Part shown: positions 1-10,990 of the stretch, piece by piece | Numbering within the stretch: position 1 is the first letter of the stretch | Layout: every line of letters starts with the position of its first letter | Assembly: GCA_031119525.1 (NCBI GenBank) | Contig: JAVHXO010000004.1 | Coordinates: forward strand, 29,859 to 93,858 | Direction: 5' to 3' | Source: Spiroplasma sp. | GTDB lineage: Bacteria > Bacillota_I > Bacilli_A > Mycoplasmatales > VBWQ01 | Length of the DNA stretch: 64,000 nucleotides | Program-made: the position numbers and the translations under genes | Notes under the pieces: generated by a model | Seen by the model: only the letters and a program-made list of their open reading frames with translations | What the model was told of the DNA's origin: nothing | Database searches by the model: none

Positions 1-617
1 TAATCATTTTTTAAAGCTTGATCAAGACCTTGATAAACAACACTAGCTGGATCTTGTTTAGAATTTGCTGGTTCTTGAATTGCTACATCAATTTTTTGCG
101 CTCAAAGTTTTAATTGTTGCACAGCCCCAGCACGAAAAGTATCAGCAGCAATCAATAACGGCTTCTTACCTTGAATTTTTAATTTTGCTGCTAACTTTGC
201 GATTGTTGTTGTTTTACCATTACCATTAACACCAACAACTAAAAAACATGATAAAGATTGCTGATTGAAATTAAGTTTTGTTGAAAGTACTTCACCATCA
301 GTATAAATTGTAAACATTTTATCTAAAATAATATCGTTAATATCTGAAGAATTAGTAATTTTAAGAATTCTCGTTTCATCAGCAATTTCTTTAACAATCT
401 TAGCAGAAACCTTTGGTCCAACATCAGCACCAATTAAAATTTCTTCCAATTCATCAAAATATGCTTGGTTAATTGTTCGATGCCTACTTGCTAATAATTT
501 TAATTTTGTTGTAAACGATGAACGAGATTTTTTTAATCCTTGTTGATAATTATTATCTTGTGCTTTTTGATTTTTATCACGAAATAATTTTGCTTTTAAC
601 TTTGCAAAAAATGCCAT
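1..617 (-). CDS. ftsY: Signal recognition particle receptor FtsY (C-terminus cut by window edge)
   Basis: FtsY docks the SRP-ribosome complex at the membrane and is a GTPase of the SRP54/FtsY family. The visible part is a short basic N-terminus, an N-domain helical bundle, and the start of the NG GTPase domain with the P-loop [10 protein letters not shown] near residue 130 and the following [11 protein letters not shown] motif near 158. It runs off the left end, so the G4/G5 motifs are not seen. TGA near 102 encodes Trp in LKLWAQK. AAGGTGAT lies just upstream of the ATG. The acidic A domain of E. coli FtsY is absent, as usual in mollicutes. Confidence 0.95.
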
Positions 618-786
618 TTGTAATCACCTTATATTTTTAATATCACATAACAATAATTATACAATAAAGCAAAGTAATTAATAAAGATATCAAATTAAGT
701 TTATTGTTTATTAAATTGAAAAGTAATATCATTATAATTATCTAAGTTCAACATTTAACAAACAAAAAAATTAAAGGAGGTTATTA

Positions 787-1455
787 ATGAAAGAAAAAAA
801 TTCGTTGTTAGCAACTTTTGAAAAAATTGTTCGTGCCAGAAGATCAATTAGAAAATTTACTAATCAAAAAATTGATGACAAAACATTAAATTCAATTTTA
901 ACTTCAGCTAATTATTGCCCAAGTTCTTTTGGTTTAGAACCATGAAAAGTTTTAGTAATTAAAAATCAAACATTAAAGGCAGAATTACAAAAATTTTGCT
1001 TTAATCAAATACAAGTTACTAGTTGTTCACACTTTCTTGTAATTTTAACATGTAAGAAAAAAATGTTTGCTCAAGATCATCCGTGATTTTTAAAACGTAT
1101 GAAAGACAAAAGAAGTATGACTAATGTCAATGAAATAAATGATTTCTACCAAAATCGCTTCATGATTTATATGAAAGAAATTAGTGATTGAGATCAATGA
1201 GCAATTCGGCAAAGTTATATTCTATTGCAAACAATCTTATTGGCAACAACAGCACATAATATTGCAACTAGTCCCATGGAAGTAACTGATACTCAGGGAC
1301 TAATTAATTATTTAGAAGAGAATGTTCTTCACCCAAATGAAAAAGGAAATTATAATAGCCCAGTAACAATCGCCTTGGGTTATCGTGATCCTGATTATCA
1401 GCCTAGGAAGAAAATAATTAATCCGTTAAATGAAACTTTTACTATTATTGAATAA
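787..1455 (+). CDS. Nitroreductase family protein (FMN-dependent oxidoreductase)
   Basis: A 222-residue protein of nitroreductase size. The N-terminal ARRSIRKFTNQKID stretch is the usual FMN-contacting RRSIR region (about residues 17-30). Next come the ANYCPSSFGLEPWKVLVI segment and a C-terminal GYRDPDYQPRKK typical of NfsB/Frm2-like members. These enzymes bind FMN and reduce nitro compounds or quinones with NAD(P)H as cytosolic dimers; the true substrate cannot be read from sequence. Start chosen at 787 because AAAGGAGG stands 8 bases upstream. Several TGA codons are Trp. It is divergent to ftsY and convergent with the large permease, with a shared terminator between. Confidence 0.85.
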
Positions 1456-1487
1456 AAAAGAGTAAGTTAACTTACTCTTTTTTATTT
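1454..1487. terminator. Bidirectional hairpin terminator
   Basis: Perfect inverted repeat with arms AAAAGAGTAAG and CTTACTCTTTT around TTAA, flanked by A and T runs. It sits between the convergent nitroreductase and FtsX-like permease genes and serves both strands; the permease stop codon (TAA on the minus strand) lies inside its T run. Confidence 0.85.
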
Positions 1488-4400
1488 AATTTGTTTGCAA
1501 TAGTGAAATTAAATTCATTTTGTTTAATTGGATTGTATTTATGATAAAGGTTGAGAAATAAATTAAAGCAATAATTGCAAAACTAACTGGAATTATTCAT
1601 CAAATAAAGGTGAAGGGTAAAGCTAAACCAGTTAATGAAGTAACAAGTTTAATAAACCCAAAAACAATTAAGTATCCTAACCCATAACCAGCAGCATAAC
1701 CTAAGAAAACTCAAGGAGTAAATATGCCTAAGGTGAAGGAATTAATTTCTTGATTAGTATATCCTTCAGCTTTCATTTGACTCATAAACTTGCGAAACTG
1801 TTCTAAGAACGCATCAGTAATCATCACAACTATTAAAATTGAACATAAAATTGTTGTCACAATAAATAAAGTACTAGCAAGAAAAGCAATATCAGCCATT
1901 TTATTTAACATTTCTTGCTTTCTTGTTAATAAGTCATTATTAGCAATTAGAGGTTCTTCAACATTACCATTTAAACTAGACATTGCATACATCGTGTAAT
2001 CATCAGCACTTCGTTTAAAACTCATTCGACCAATAATATCATAAATATCATTGGCAGCACTAAGTTTACCACTAAATCATTGATTAATTCCGTTATTATA
2101 TACTGGGTCTTTTAATGGTCCACGGTCATTATAATAACTATAACCAGCAACTAAATTAGCTCATTTTTGATCAATATAAGCGCGTGGTGTATCATAAGAA
2201 TCCTGAATACCAATAATTTTATACTTAGTAATTGGGCTATAAGTGCCCACAATATTTTCTCATCATGTTGGGAAATTATTAGTAAATTCTTTTTTTAAAG
2301 AACCAAGGTGGAAAGATTGATCAGATAATAAAATTCCTTGATCAAGCATTGCACCATACCACTCAGGATTTTTAGCTGTTAATAATCCGGTTGGATTAAT
2401 GATTGCATCTTTGTAATCATCAGCAACCTGATAAGAAAATGGTTTAATTCAATTACTATCACTTTTAGAAGCAATATTAGCAGTATCAAAAGTTAAATTA
2501 CCACTAGCATCAGCAGTTCGTAATGAACCTTTTTTTGATTTTGCATCAATATCTTCAGGTAATTTTAATCAAATTTGATTAACATCAGTTCAAGCTTCTG
2601 GTTCATCATTGACAATTTGATTGCCATCACGATCATAAAATCCTTCATAGGTATAACCAAAAGAATCATAAAAACTTGTATTTTCAATTGCTTGTTGACC
2701 ACGATAATTTCATCTGCTAACATGATTATTTCAAATCTTTTTTTTATCTTCCTGACCTGTTGTCGGATTTGAACCATAATATCAACTACTCTTTGGGATT
2801 GGTTGATAATCGCCTTCTTTAGTTCGATAAAGTAATGTTTTAACATTCGGTGCCCCGTTGATTGTTCCACCAATCGATAATTTATATTTAGCAGCAAAAG
2901 ATTGATTTATTACCATTGGAATAACTGCTGAAGAACTATCATACCTTAAATTTTGGGTTAATTCTGGCTTGATAACTAACATTTTAGTATTAGGATCAAT
3001 TCCTTGCACCTCAAGAAAATCTTTATCTAAACCACTATCAGTTGAAGCTAATTGTAATTGTGTTACTAATTCTTCTTGTGCGCCACCAACTAAACTATCA
3101 TATAGTGGATTATAAGCGACAGTATTGTGGCCAATACTAAAATAATCATAAGCATTAGGTCCTTGACGATCTAAAATTTGGCGAATAAATCCTGGTAAAG
3201 TTAATTTTAAAATCTCAGTAATTGCATCAGGACCAGGGTCAACACCTGGATCAGCAACATTAAGTAAACTTGGTAATAATTTACTAGCAAAAGTTATTAA
3301 ACCAGTAGAAAAATTTTTATCAAGCGTATTATCTAACCGCGCTAAATCTTTTAATAAAGCATTACTAAATCCTCGCCCACCTAATCAACTATAAGATCAA
3401 GTTAAAAAAGTCATATCCAATGGACCATTAGGCAATGATGGAGAAACTAAACGATTACCTACTTGTTCAATAATTGCTTGCCGTTGTGCTTCACCAGCAG
3501 GAGAAAAAGTAAGAATTGATTCAAAATTATTACTATTGTTAGTTTTTTGATAATCTAGCGGGTTATATCAAGCTAACTTTTGACCATTATCATCATTAAT
3601 AATAATCGTATCTGGTCAAGGCATAATTGATGCAACTGGATAATAATTTTGATTCTGAGAATTATCTAAATTATTTCACGCATACAAGCCATATTTGCTT
3701 AGTGGCATATTGGGAATTGGTGTTTGATATTGATAATAATTTTTATATTTTTGGGTTTTAAAATAATTATCCTTCATTCCCGTAATTGTTGCAGGAATTG
3801 AAATTGTAGCAGTAATTGCTAAAGTAGCAATTGAAATTACTACAGCAGTCATTGTAATTTTTTTCCAATTAGTTTTTGATAACGATAAAAGAAAACGTCC
3901 TTTAAAACCTAATTTTGATTTTGAATTAGCAGTTTTATGATGGATTTGCCCAAGAGCAATATCGCTATCATTTTTAATTAACGATAAAGGTTCTTTTTGC
4001 AATAAACGGAAACCAGCAACTAAAGTAGTTAATAAAACAAAACCACCAATAAGTGCTAAAGCAATGAATAACGGAATAATATTAAAACTTAAAACATTAT
4101 AAGGTAAGATGAAAATTGTATTAAAAAGTTCCGTAAAGTAAACTTGGATTGCCAAACCGATAATTCAGCCAATTGGTATCGCCAATAAAACAACTAAAAT
4201 TGGGTACGCTAAATAACCACGCAGAATTTTTGCCGTTGAATAACCAGCAGATTTTAAAATTCCCAACGATACTTGATCTTTTTGAATTGCTTTTTTAATA
4301 ATTAAATAAGTAATAAAAATTACAATTGTCACTAAAAAGACAACTCCACCAATTCCAGCATATTTAAATCCAGCTAAAGTAGAAGCAAGAATTGTTCGCC

Positions 4401-6180
4401 CTTTATTATAAACTGAAAATTGACTATCATCTTTAGTAATAACTAAATTTGTATCAAGTTGATATTTGCTTTGATAATCAGGATTATCATTGAAGTATTT
4501 TTCAATTAAATAATTATTATAATCATACTGATTACGATCACTGATTTTATTATTATTAAAAAGCGTTTTTTGAAAATAATCATTAAAATAATCATGATCA
4601 AAACTAGTAACAGGCACATTAGCTCAAGGCAGAAAATAAATGACACTAATATCAGTTTTATCATTACTATTAAACCAATCCCAAGAATGGAAAACATCTG
4701 GATAAACATAAGCAATAAATTCTGTTCTTGTATTAGGCACTGGATCAAGTTGGTTAATCGTTGGATAAATATTGTATGCATCACCACCAATCCCAGACAC
4801 AAGAAAATCTTTATTACTAATATTGATTGTATCACCTGGTTTAATTCTCTTTTTTCTAGCATACTGTGGTGAAATAGCAATTTCATTTTTACTTGTCGGA
4901 GCAATTCCTTCAAAGATTTTTAAATTAACATTATTATGATTCCTTGCAACTCCTAAATCAACAACTTTAACACTAACTGATTGGCCAGTTTCATTATCAT
5001 AACCAGCTGCACCAACAAATTGATTAATAACATTAATTGTTCGATTTTGTAAGGCAGCGGCTGCTTGAGCAAAACTATAAGAGTATATATTTGGTTCGCT
5101 ACCATCAGTAACATTGTTATATTCGCTTGGTGACAAATAATTTTTTGAAAAATTACTTAATACATCTTTTGTAGGTACTGGTGTAAGATCAAAAGTACGA
5201 TTAATAGTCATTCATTGGCCATTCATCCCAAAATTATCGCTCCTACTTGAAGTTAATCGTGGATTAACATCGTCAACTTTAACTAGTTTTGTTGCTAAAA
5301 TACCATTTGATTGTTTAATATCTTCAGCAATATTAACATCATCAGAAATTGTTAAATCATTAGGACCAGAACCACGATAAATAACTTTATTATTAATTAA
5401 TCAATTAGTAAAATCATCATCAGTTTCATTTAACATTGGATCATCATTATTTGCTTCAATTCAATCCTTAAAATAAGTGTTTAAAGCGTTCAAAATTTGA
5501 TTAGCAGAAAAATTAACAAATAAGCTTTGATATAATTGCCTTGCTGCTGTGCGATAATTATTTGCCAATAATGGATTAGTTGTTTGCCTTGCTTTTAATA
5601 ATAATTGACCATAAACACTAGATTGCACAAAACGATTACTTAAATTAAAAGTTAAGGGTTCACTAGGATTTCTTCACTCAAAATGAGAAAGTTTTGTAAT
5701 TGTATTACCAGTTCTTTGATACTTAACAATTAAGTCATTACTACTCAAATTAATTTCACGGCCAAGAAATGAATTATCAAAGTAAACTGCTGTTGAAGAA
5801 TCAGAATTTGAATTTTCTGGATAATAAAGTCGACCAAGCCTTAAACTAAAAGCTTGATTAGCAATTTGTGTTGCCCCACCTTTGGGTGGACTATATGGTA
5901 AAACAGCATCAAAATTAGCTTTATCTAACTCCAAAAATATTTCGCCTTGGTGAATTCTTTGATAAGAAATTCATAATCCAGTAACTAATGAAGTTGAAAA
6001 AGTAGTTAGTAATAATAAAATTACTAATTGTAATTTAGTTTTTCATGCTGATATTAAAGTTTGCTTTAATAATAAAGCATGATTTAAAAAAGCAAGTTTT
6101 GCTTTTTTTTTGCGTTTTGGTTTTTCTTGTTCTTGGTTAAGAAGTAAAATTTCTTGTTGACCTTTTTTTGATTTACGCAT
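1486..6180 (-). CDS. Very large FtsX-like ABC transporter permease
   Basis: One uninterrupted code-4 frame of 1564 residues; I checked the TGA-split segments and found no TAA or TAG inside. Layout: basic cytoplasmic N-terminus (1-45), one TM segment (about 45-75), a roughly 520-residue outside domain, three or four TM segments (about 600-630, 655-685, 702-728), a further TM near 777-799, a second large outside domain of about 630 residues, and three TM segments from about 1431 to the end. This is a duplicated FtsX/MacB arrangement, as in mollicute putative ABC permeases that export or extract lipoproteins or lipids. No ATPase gene is adjacent. Function in this organism unknown. Confidence 0.85.
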
Positions 6181-6443
6181 AATCTTACCTAGCCTATCAA
6201 AATATTACATAAATAAGTTATTTAAATGATAACATAATTTAACTTTAAAGCATTATTGAATTATTTTTGCTTTTTAATAATATCAAATTATTAAATAATC
6301 ATCATTTTAGATTAATGTTATAATTAACAAAACATTAAAATACAAGAATTTATTTACCTTGCTTTTATTAGTTCAATTAAGTAAAATAGTTCTAATTGTA
6401 TAATTAAAAAATTGAAAAATTATTTAATTAATGTGGTGAAATA

Positions 6444-8456
6444 ATGAAAAAATGATTAATCAACATAACAGGAATTTTAACTATTAGTAGTAGTGCTCTA
6501 CCATTAACTGGCTGTACCTTTAATTTTTATGTTAATAATGTTAAAGCAAAAGTCGCAAAAAATTTAGCAATCCAATCAAGTAATGTTATTAAATCATTAA
6601 TCGCCTCAAAGCATCTTAATTCTGATACTCAAACAACAATTAATGATGCTTTTAGTGGTGCTGGTGATACAATAATTAAAAACCAAACTAACTCAGCAAC
6701 AATTAATGATTGAGGTGAATTTCGCAATAACTGAGGATTTAACCAAGAAATTAAGATTAAAGGATTTGATCAAGATAGCTTCATTGTTCCCAATGGTCAA
6801 GGCAGTTTAACAAAACAAATTAACAGTTTAAAAAATACTAATTCAACCTTGCAATATCTTAATTATATTAATACCTTAAATGTCATTGATAATCAAACAC
6901 TTCATGGTGTTGTGCTTGGAAAAAATGCAATTGCTAAACCGATAATTAGCGATTTTCTTAAAAGTTTGAAAAATAAAACTTTGCCAGAACCATATTTATC
7001 ATTAGTTGAAAATTTAATTCTTAATTATCAAACAAATTTTTTAACACCAATTACTGATTTATTAAACGAATTAACTAATGGCTGAAATGATGTTAGTGAT
7101 CCAAAAAATAATTTAAAACCATATATGGAAGCTTACAAAGATGCTGATGGCCAAACATACAGTGAATGAACTGAAAACGGTCAATGAGAATTGGCGAGCA
7201 CTTATTTTGAAGATTGAAAACCAAATGACCTTAATCTTTATCATGGTGGGGTATTAATTAATTATCTTTTTAAAAAAATTGGCATTGATAATCCCGATAA
7301 AATTCCAAATCCCCAATACTTGGGGGCAATTATTACTGATAATATTAATGCTGAAAAACCAGATGAAGCAATTTTAGCAGCACTACAACCTTACCTTGAT
7401 TTATTACTAACTAATCCAAAATATCTTTTATTGTTAATTAATGGCGTAATCCCATTAATTAAACAAGTAATTTTTAATGCCGATGATTTAACGCAAGGAA
7501 TTAAAAATTTAACATTAGGCAATCACTATCCAACTGACAAAACAACAAATAGTTATAATTTAAAAGAAGTTCTTACTGACTTAAAAAATCTTTTAACTGA
7601 TAAAGATAAAACGGCAAAAACAATTGAAAACATTTTAACCTCACCATTACTTTTTGATGTTAAAATTAAATATTCATTTTTTACATTACCTTTGGGGTTA
7701 GCATTAAAACTACCAATTGAACCAGTTCCAACAATAAAAAAACAACTAATTGAAACAATAACTGGGTTTTTAACTGGTGATCAATTTACTAATATTTTTA
7801 ACGATGTTTATAATATTGTAAGGACATTAAATGATCAATTTCAAAATTCAGATGGCATTAATTTAAGTTTAGACAATTTAAAAAATCTTTTACTTAATGA
7901 AAAAAATGGTCTTTTAGTATTATTAAAAGAGGTTGCAACAACAATCGCCAATATTATTAGACCTACTGAATTTTATGCAGATGACGATCAAGATGAAATT
8001 ACCGATCAAGATTTAGAGAAGTTATATCAAAGTATTGGTGGTCAACTAGCAAAAGATGGCATAATACCAATTGGATTTAAAGAAAATTCAATTCTTTGAG
8101 TTTTAAAAAATGAATCATCAAACAGCTCATCAGATTTAAGTAACGTAATTAAAATTATTACAAGGGATGATCAATATCAAGGTGTAGCTAATATTATAGT
8201 TAAACAAAATGAAGATTGAATTAAAACCAATTATACGAATTATTTACTTCCAAATTATGTAAAATCAAAAATAACTAATATTAAATATGAAAGAACAGAA
8301 AATAGTACGGAACAAATTATTAAACTAAGTTATGATTTCTTCTATGAAATTAAGGGAGTTGAATATAATTTCTTAATTAAAGGAATTATCATCAACAATA
8401 AAGATAGTTTCCTTGGTACTCATAACTTTAAATTCACGGACATTAACCGTCTATAA
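6444..8456 (+). CDS. Large surface lipoprotein of unknown function
   Basis: A 670-residue protein with a lipoprotein signal peptide: MKKW, a hydrophobic stretch, and lipobox LTGC with Cys24 as the expected lipidation site. The rest is Asn/Lys/Leu-rich and mostly helical, without a domain I recognise. Residues 50-80 (SSNVIKSLIASKHL) resemble the start of mature regions in other spiroplasmal lipoproteins. It is likely processed by Lgt (encoded at 34725-35930) and signal peptidase II and shown on the outer membrane face. The Shine-Dalgarno is weak (GTGGTGAA). It stands alone, divergent from the FtsX-like permease, with a terminator at 8596-8624. Many TGA codons are Trp. Confidence 0.85.
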
Positions 8457-8595
8457 GTTTAAAAAATAATTCTTTTCCCTAATTTATTTAATCTAAAGTT
8501 TGAATTTATTAGATAAAACGGAAAAATATATTTATTTTAAAAAAAATAATAAAAAATTTCCTTGATTTTTTATTATTATTTGTTAAAATTTTTAT

Positions 8596-8624
8596 AAGGA
8601 TTTAAGAAATCTTGAATCCTTTTT
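8596..8624 (+). terminator. Terminator after the lipoprotein gene
   Basis: Inverted repeat AAGGATT...AATCCTT with a 12-base loop, followed by a T run on the plus strand. Confidence 0.65.
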
Positions 8625-8809
8625 AATAAGGTAATATGTAACTTTTTAAGAATACTTGAATATATAAACAATATATAATAATTTAAATTAAAAATTAATC
8701 TAAAACCCCTAATTTAAACTCTATACCCCAATAACCTTAAGTTTTATTTATAAAATAAATTAATCCCCCTTTTTTTATAATTCATATTGCCTTAGATATT
8801 CTTGTATCA

Positions 8810-8838
8810 CAAGACTCACCAGAGTCTTGTTTTTTTTA
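8810..8838 (+). terminator. Strong orphan terminator
   Basis: Eight-base perfect stem CAAGACTC / GAGTCTTG with an ACCA loop and nine T residues. No plus-strand gene lies within 350 bases upstream apart from the lipoprotein, which already has its own terminator. Confidence 0.8.
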
Positions 8839-8840
8839 TT

Positions 8841-9570
8841 TTAATTTTTAAATATTTTAAAGGCATTCAAACTTGAATGCCTTTTATTTAATATTCATAT
8901 TCTTCTTTTTTTTGTTGAAATTTCTTGTTGTTCAATTTGTTCAACTTTCTTAACTCTTTTTGTTCTTTCTTTAACTTTTTCTTCAAAATTAAATAAAGTA
9001 ATATTTGATCCTAAAGATTTTAATTTTGAATGCAAATTTTTAAAGTGTTTTTCAGTAAATATTTTATTAATAAAATGATTATGTTCTTTAAACTTTTCTT
9101 TTAAATCTCTATCACTACAATCCAAAATTTTTAAATGATGCCATCTATAAAAAGTTTCAAAATTTCATCGTTCCGGCAATAATCAAATTTTAAAGTTTTC
9201 TTTTTTGATTTTGTTTTCAGATAAGTATTTTTTCAAATCTTCAAAAAGTTCATTCTCAATTGCTAGCATCTGTTCATTTTCTTTTTTAATACTAATTTGT
9301 TCATCATTATCTTTTCAAATAGCAATAAAAGCATACTTTGAAAGTTTTGTTCCTGTTCTTTTTAAATATTTAACTAATTTGTCAATGGTTAAAATTTGAT
9401 TAATATCTCTTTTAATAAATGTAATCTCAGTAAATTTAATAAATTTAGGTTTATTTTGTTTAATATAATTATTCAATTGTTGAAAATATTTTTCTTCTGC
9501 TAAATGTTTTGTTTTTCCCTCACAACAAATTAATAATAAAGCTATTGACTCTATACCCCCTTTTCTGCAT
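8841..9570 (-). CDS. RloB/TOPRIM-like partner of the AAA ATPase (start frameshifted as read)
   Basis: About 240 residues resembling RloB-family proteins. LLLICCEGKTKHLAEEKYF carries the TOPRIM-type Glu (CEG), AFIAIWKDNDE carries the Asp-x-Asp, and FKIWLLPERW.FETF sits where RloB has its Trp/Leu-rich helix. The open frame follows the TAA of the ATPase gene and lacks any ATG. An ATG at 9570 overlaps that stop (TAATG) but is one base out of frame; dropping one G of the G5 run at 9556-9560 would give MQKRGIESIALLL, a good RloB N-terminus. At the 3' end a run of eight A (8906-8913) precedes two possible stops: 8841 as read, or 8888 in the shifted frame. The product may therefore be off, slippage-made, or an assembly artefact. 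Confidence 0.6.
8858..8888 (-). terminator. Hairpin at the 3' end of the ATPase/RloB pair
   Basis: Twelve-base arms AAAGGCATTCAA and TTGAATGCCTTT. The T tail is better on the plus strand, but the hairpin lies at the end of the minus-strand operon and overlaps the last codons if the stop at 8841 is used; the shifted-frame stop at 8888-8890 would lie exactly in front of it. Confidence 0.6.
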
Positions 9571-10799
9571 TACATTAAATTCGATTCATCTTTTTTATTA
9601 CTAAAATTTTCATAAATTTGATAAATATTATTAGATTCTGGATGTGAATTGATTATTTCTAATATATAATTTTTTGAAAATAATTTATCATTTCTTTTAT
9701 AATCATTAAAATTACTTAACTTCGCAAAGTTTTCATCAGAATTATATAAACTAATATTAATACAACTATTGTGAAGTTCTATCTGATCAAAAATATAAGG
9801 ATTATGTGTTGTGAAAAATAATTGTGAATTATTAAGATTAGTATCATTAAAATAAAATAATCTTAAAATTGTATCAATAAGTGTTGGGTGTAAAGAATTT
9901 TCTATTTCATCAATTAAATAGAAATTTGTTTCATTTTTTCTTAAAATAATAGGTAACATAATAAAAATAAATCTTTTTGTTCCCACAGAAATATTATCTA
10001 ACAAAACTTTAACAACTTTATCATTTTCTTGAACAAGAACAATAATTTCATCTCTTAATTGATCGTATTCAAAATCAATAATATTAGGATCAACAGCAGA
10101 AATTAAATCTTTAATTAAATCAAATCGATTTTGAGTTTCTGAATTTTTATTAAGAAAAAAATATTTTAAATCTTGTACTAATAAAGGTAACAACATATTA
10201 TTTTCAAAAATACCTAAATTATTATTAAAAAATACAATATGTTTAATAAATTCAAAAAGTTTTTTAATTAAACTAATTTGCACTGAATTTAAATTAAACG
10301 ATTCATCTTTTTCATATTGAGAAATTTCATTAAGTCGTCACAATAATGAATATTTGTAGTTATTTTGAAAAATAAGACTTCAAGAATTATCTTTTTTTGC
10401 TTTATTTAAAATTGATAATTTTTCACAAGTAATTTGAAAATTTTCATTTAAATTAACTTCATGTTTTAAAACATTATCATCAATTAAGTATTCAAAATTA
10501 AATTGTTTTGGTTTTTTTTCTAATTCAAAAAAAAATCTAAATTCTGGTTTATTAATATCAAAGTAGTGATTAAGTACAATAGTCTTATAAATAAGAATTG
10601 CCTCCAAAAATGAAGATTTACCTGTAGCATTAGCACCAATAAGCCCTGCAAGATTAAAAGTATAAGCAAAACCACCGTTAAGTAATTGATGCTTTCTAGT
10701 AACATCCTTATTTTTATCAGCAATATTTTTCTTAGTATAAAATTCAACTTCAGCATTTTTTAAAGATTTAAAACCTTTAATATTAATTTTTGTAATCAT
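9570..10799 (-). CDS. AAA-family ATPase (RloA/OLD-like), putative phage defence
   Basis: A 409-residue ATP-binding protein of the SMC/ABC-like AAA_15/AAA_21 type used in OLD, PARIS and RloA-like systems. MITKINIKGFKSLKNAEVEF is the usual opening strand-helix; Walker A is GANATGKS (residues 55-62); Walker B is FYLIDEIENSLHP (about 293-305) with catalytic Glu; the H-loop is LFFTTHNPYIF (about 325-335). A Ser-Val-Gly-Thr stretch near 270 may be the signature helix. The start has AAGGGGG 6 bases upstream. Its stop overlaps the ATG of the RloB-like gene by TAATG, so the two are translationally coupled. In known pairs the ATPase senses infection and unleashes a TOPRIM nuclease; that role here is inferred. 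Confidence 0.75.
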
Positions 10800-10953
10800 A
10801 TTACACCCCCTTATTTAACTTTGTATTACGAAAATATTGTAGCACAAATTTTAAAATAATCATGCAAAAAATTAATTATTATTAATAGATTTTTTTATTT
10901 TAAAAAAAGATTTAAAAACTAATTTCAATGCCATAGTTCCCAAGATTGTTTGT

Positions 10954-10959
10954 TATAAT
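10954..10959 (+). promoter_or_regulatory. Extended -10 promoter of polA
   Basis: TGTTATAAT, a TGn-extended -10 box, lies 31 bases before the polA start; no good -35 is visible. Confidence 0.55.
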
Positions 10960-10990
10960 TAAAAAGAAAAATATCGTACTTGGTGGAAAA

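Larger units (their letters stand above)
8457..8840. other. Gene-poor AT-rich gap with three hairpins
   Basis: About 380 bases with no supported gene. It contains a terminator for the lipoprotein gene (8596-8624), a second plus-strand terminator (8810-8838) with no obvious gene in front of it, and short C-runs (ACCCC, CCCCC) unusual for this genome. It may hold a small RNA or decayed gene, but I found no convincing promoter (the only TATAAT, at 8674-8679, has no properly spaced -35). Confidence 0.5.

Noticed and set aside
1486..6180. The region looks like a row of broken permease pseudogenes
   Set aside because: All apparent stops are TGA; the in-frame codons contain no TAA or TAG, so it is one intact code-4 gene.
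8718..8730. CTCTATACCCC at 8720 repeats the start region of the RloB-like gene (9549-9559)
   Set aside because: An 11-base match with no flanking similarity; probably chance.
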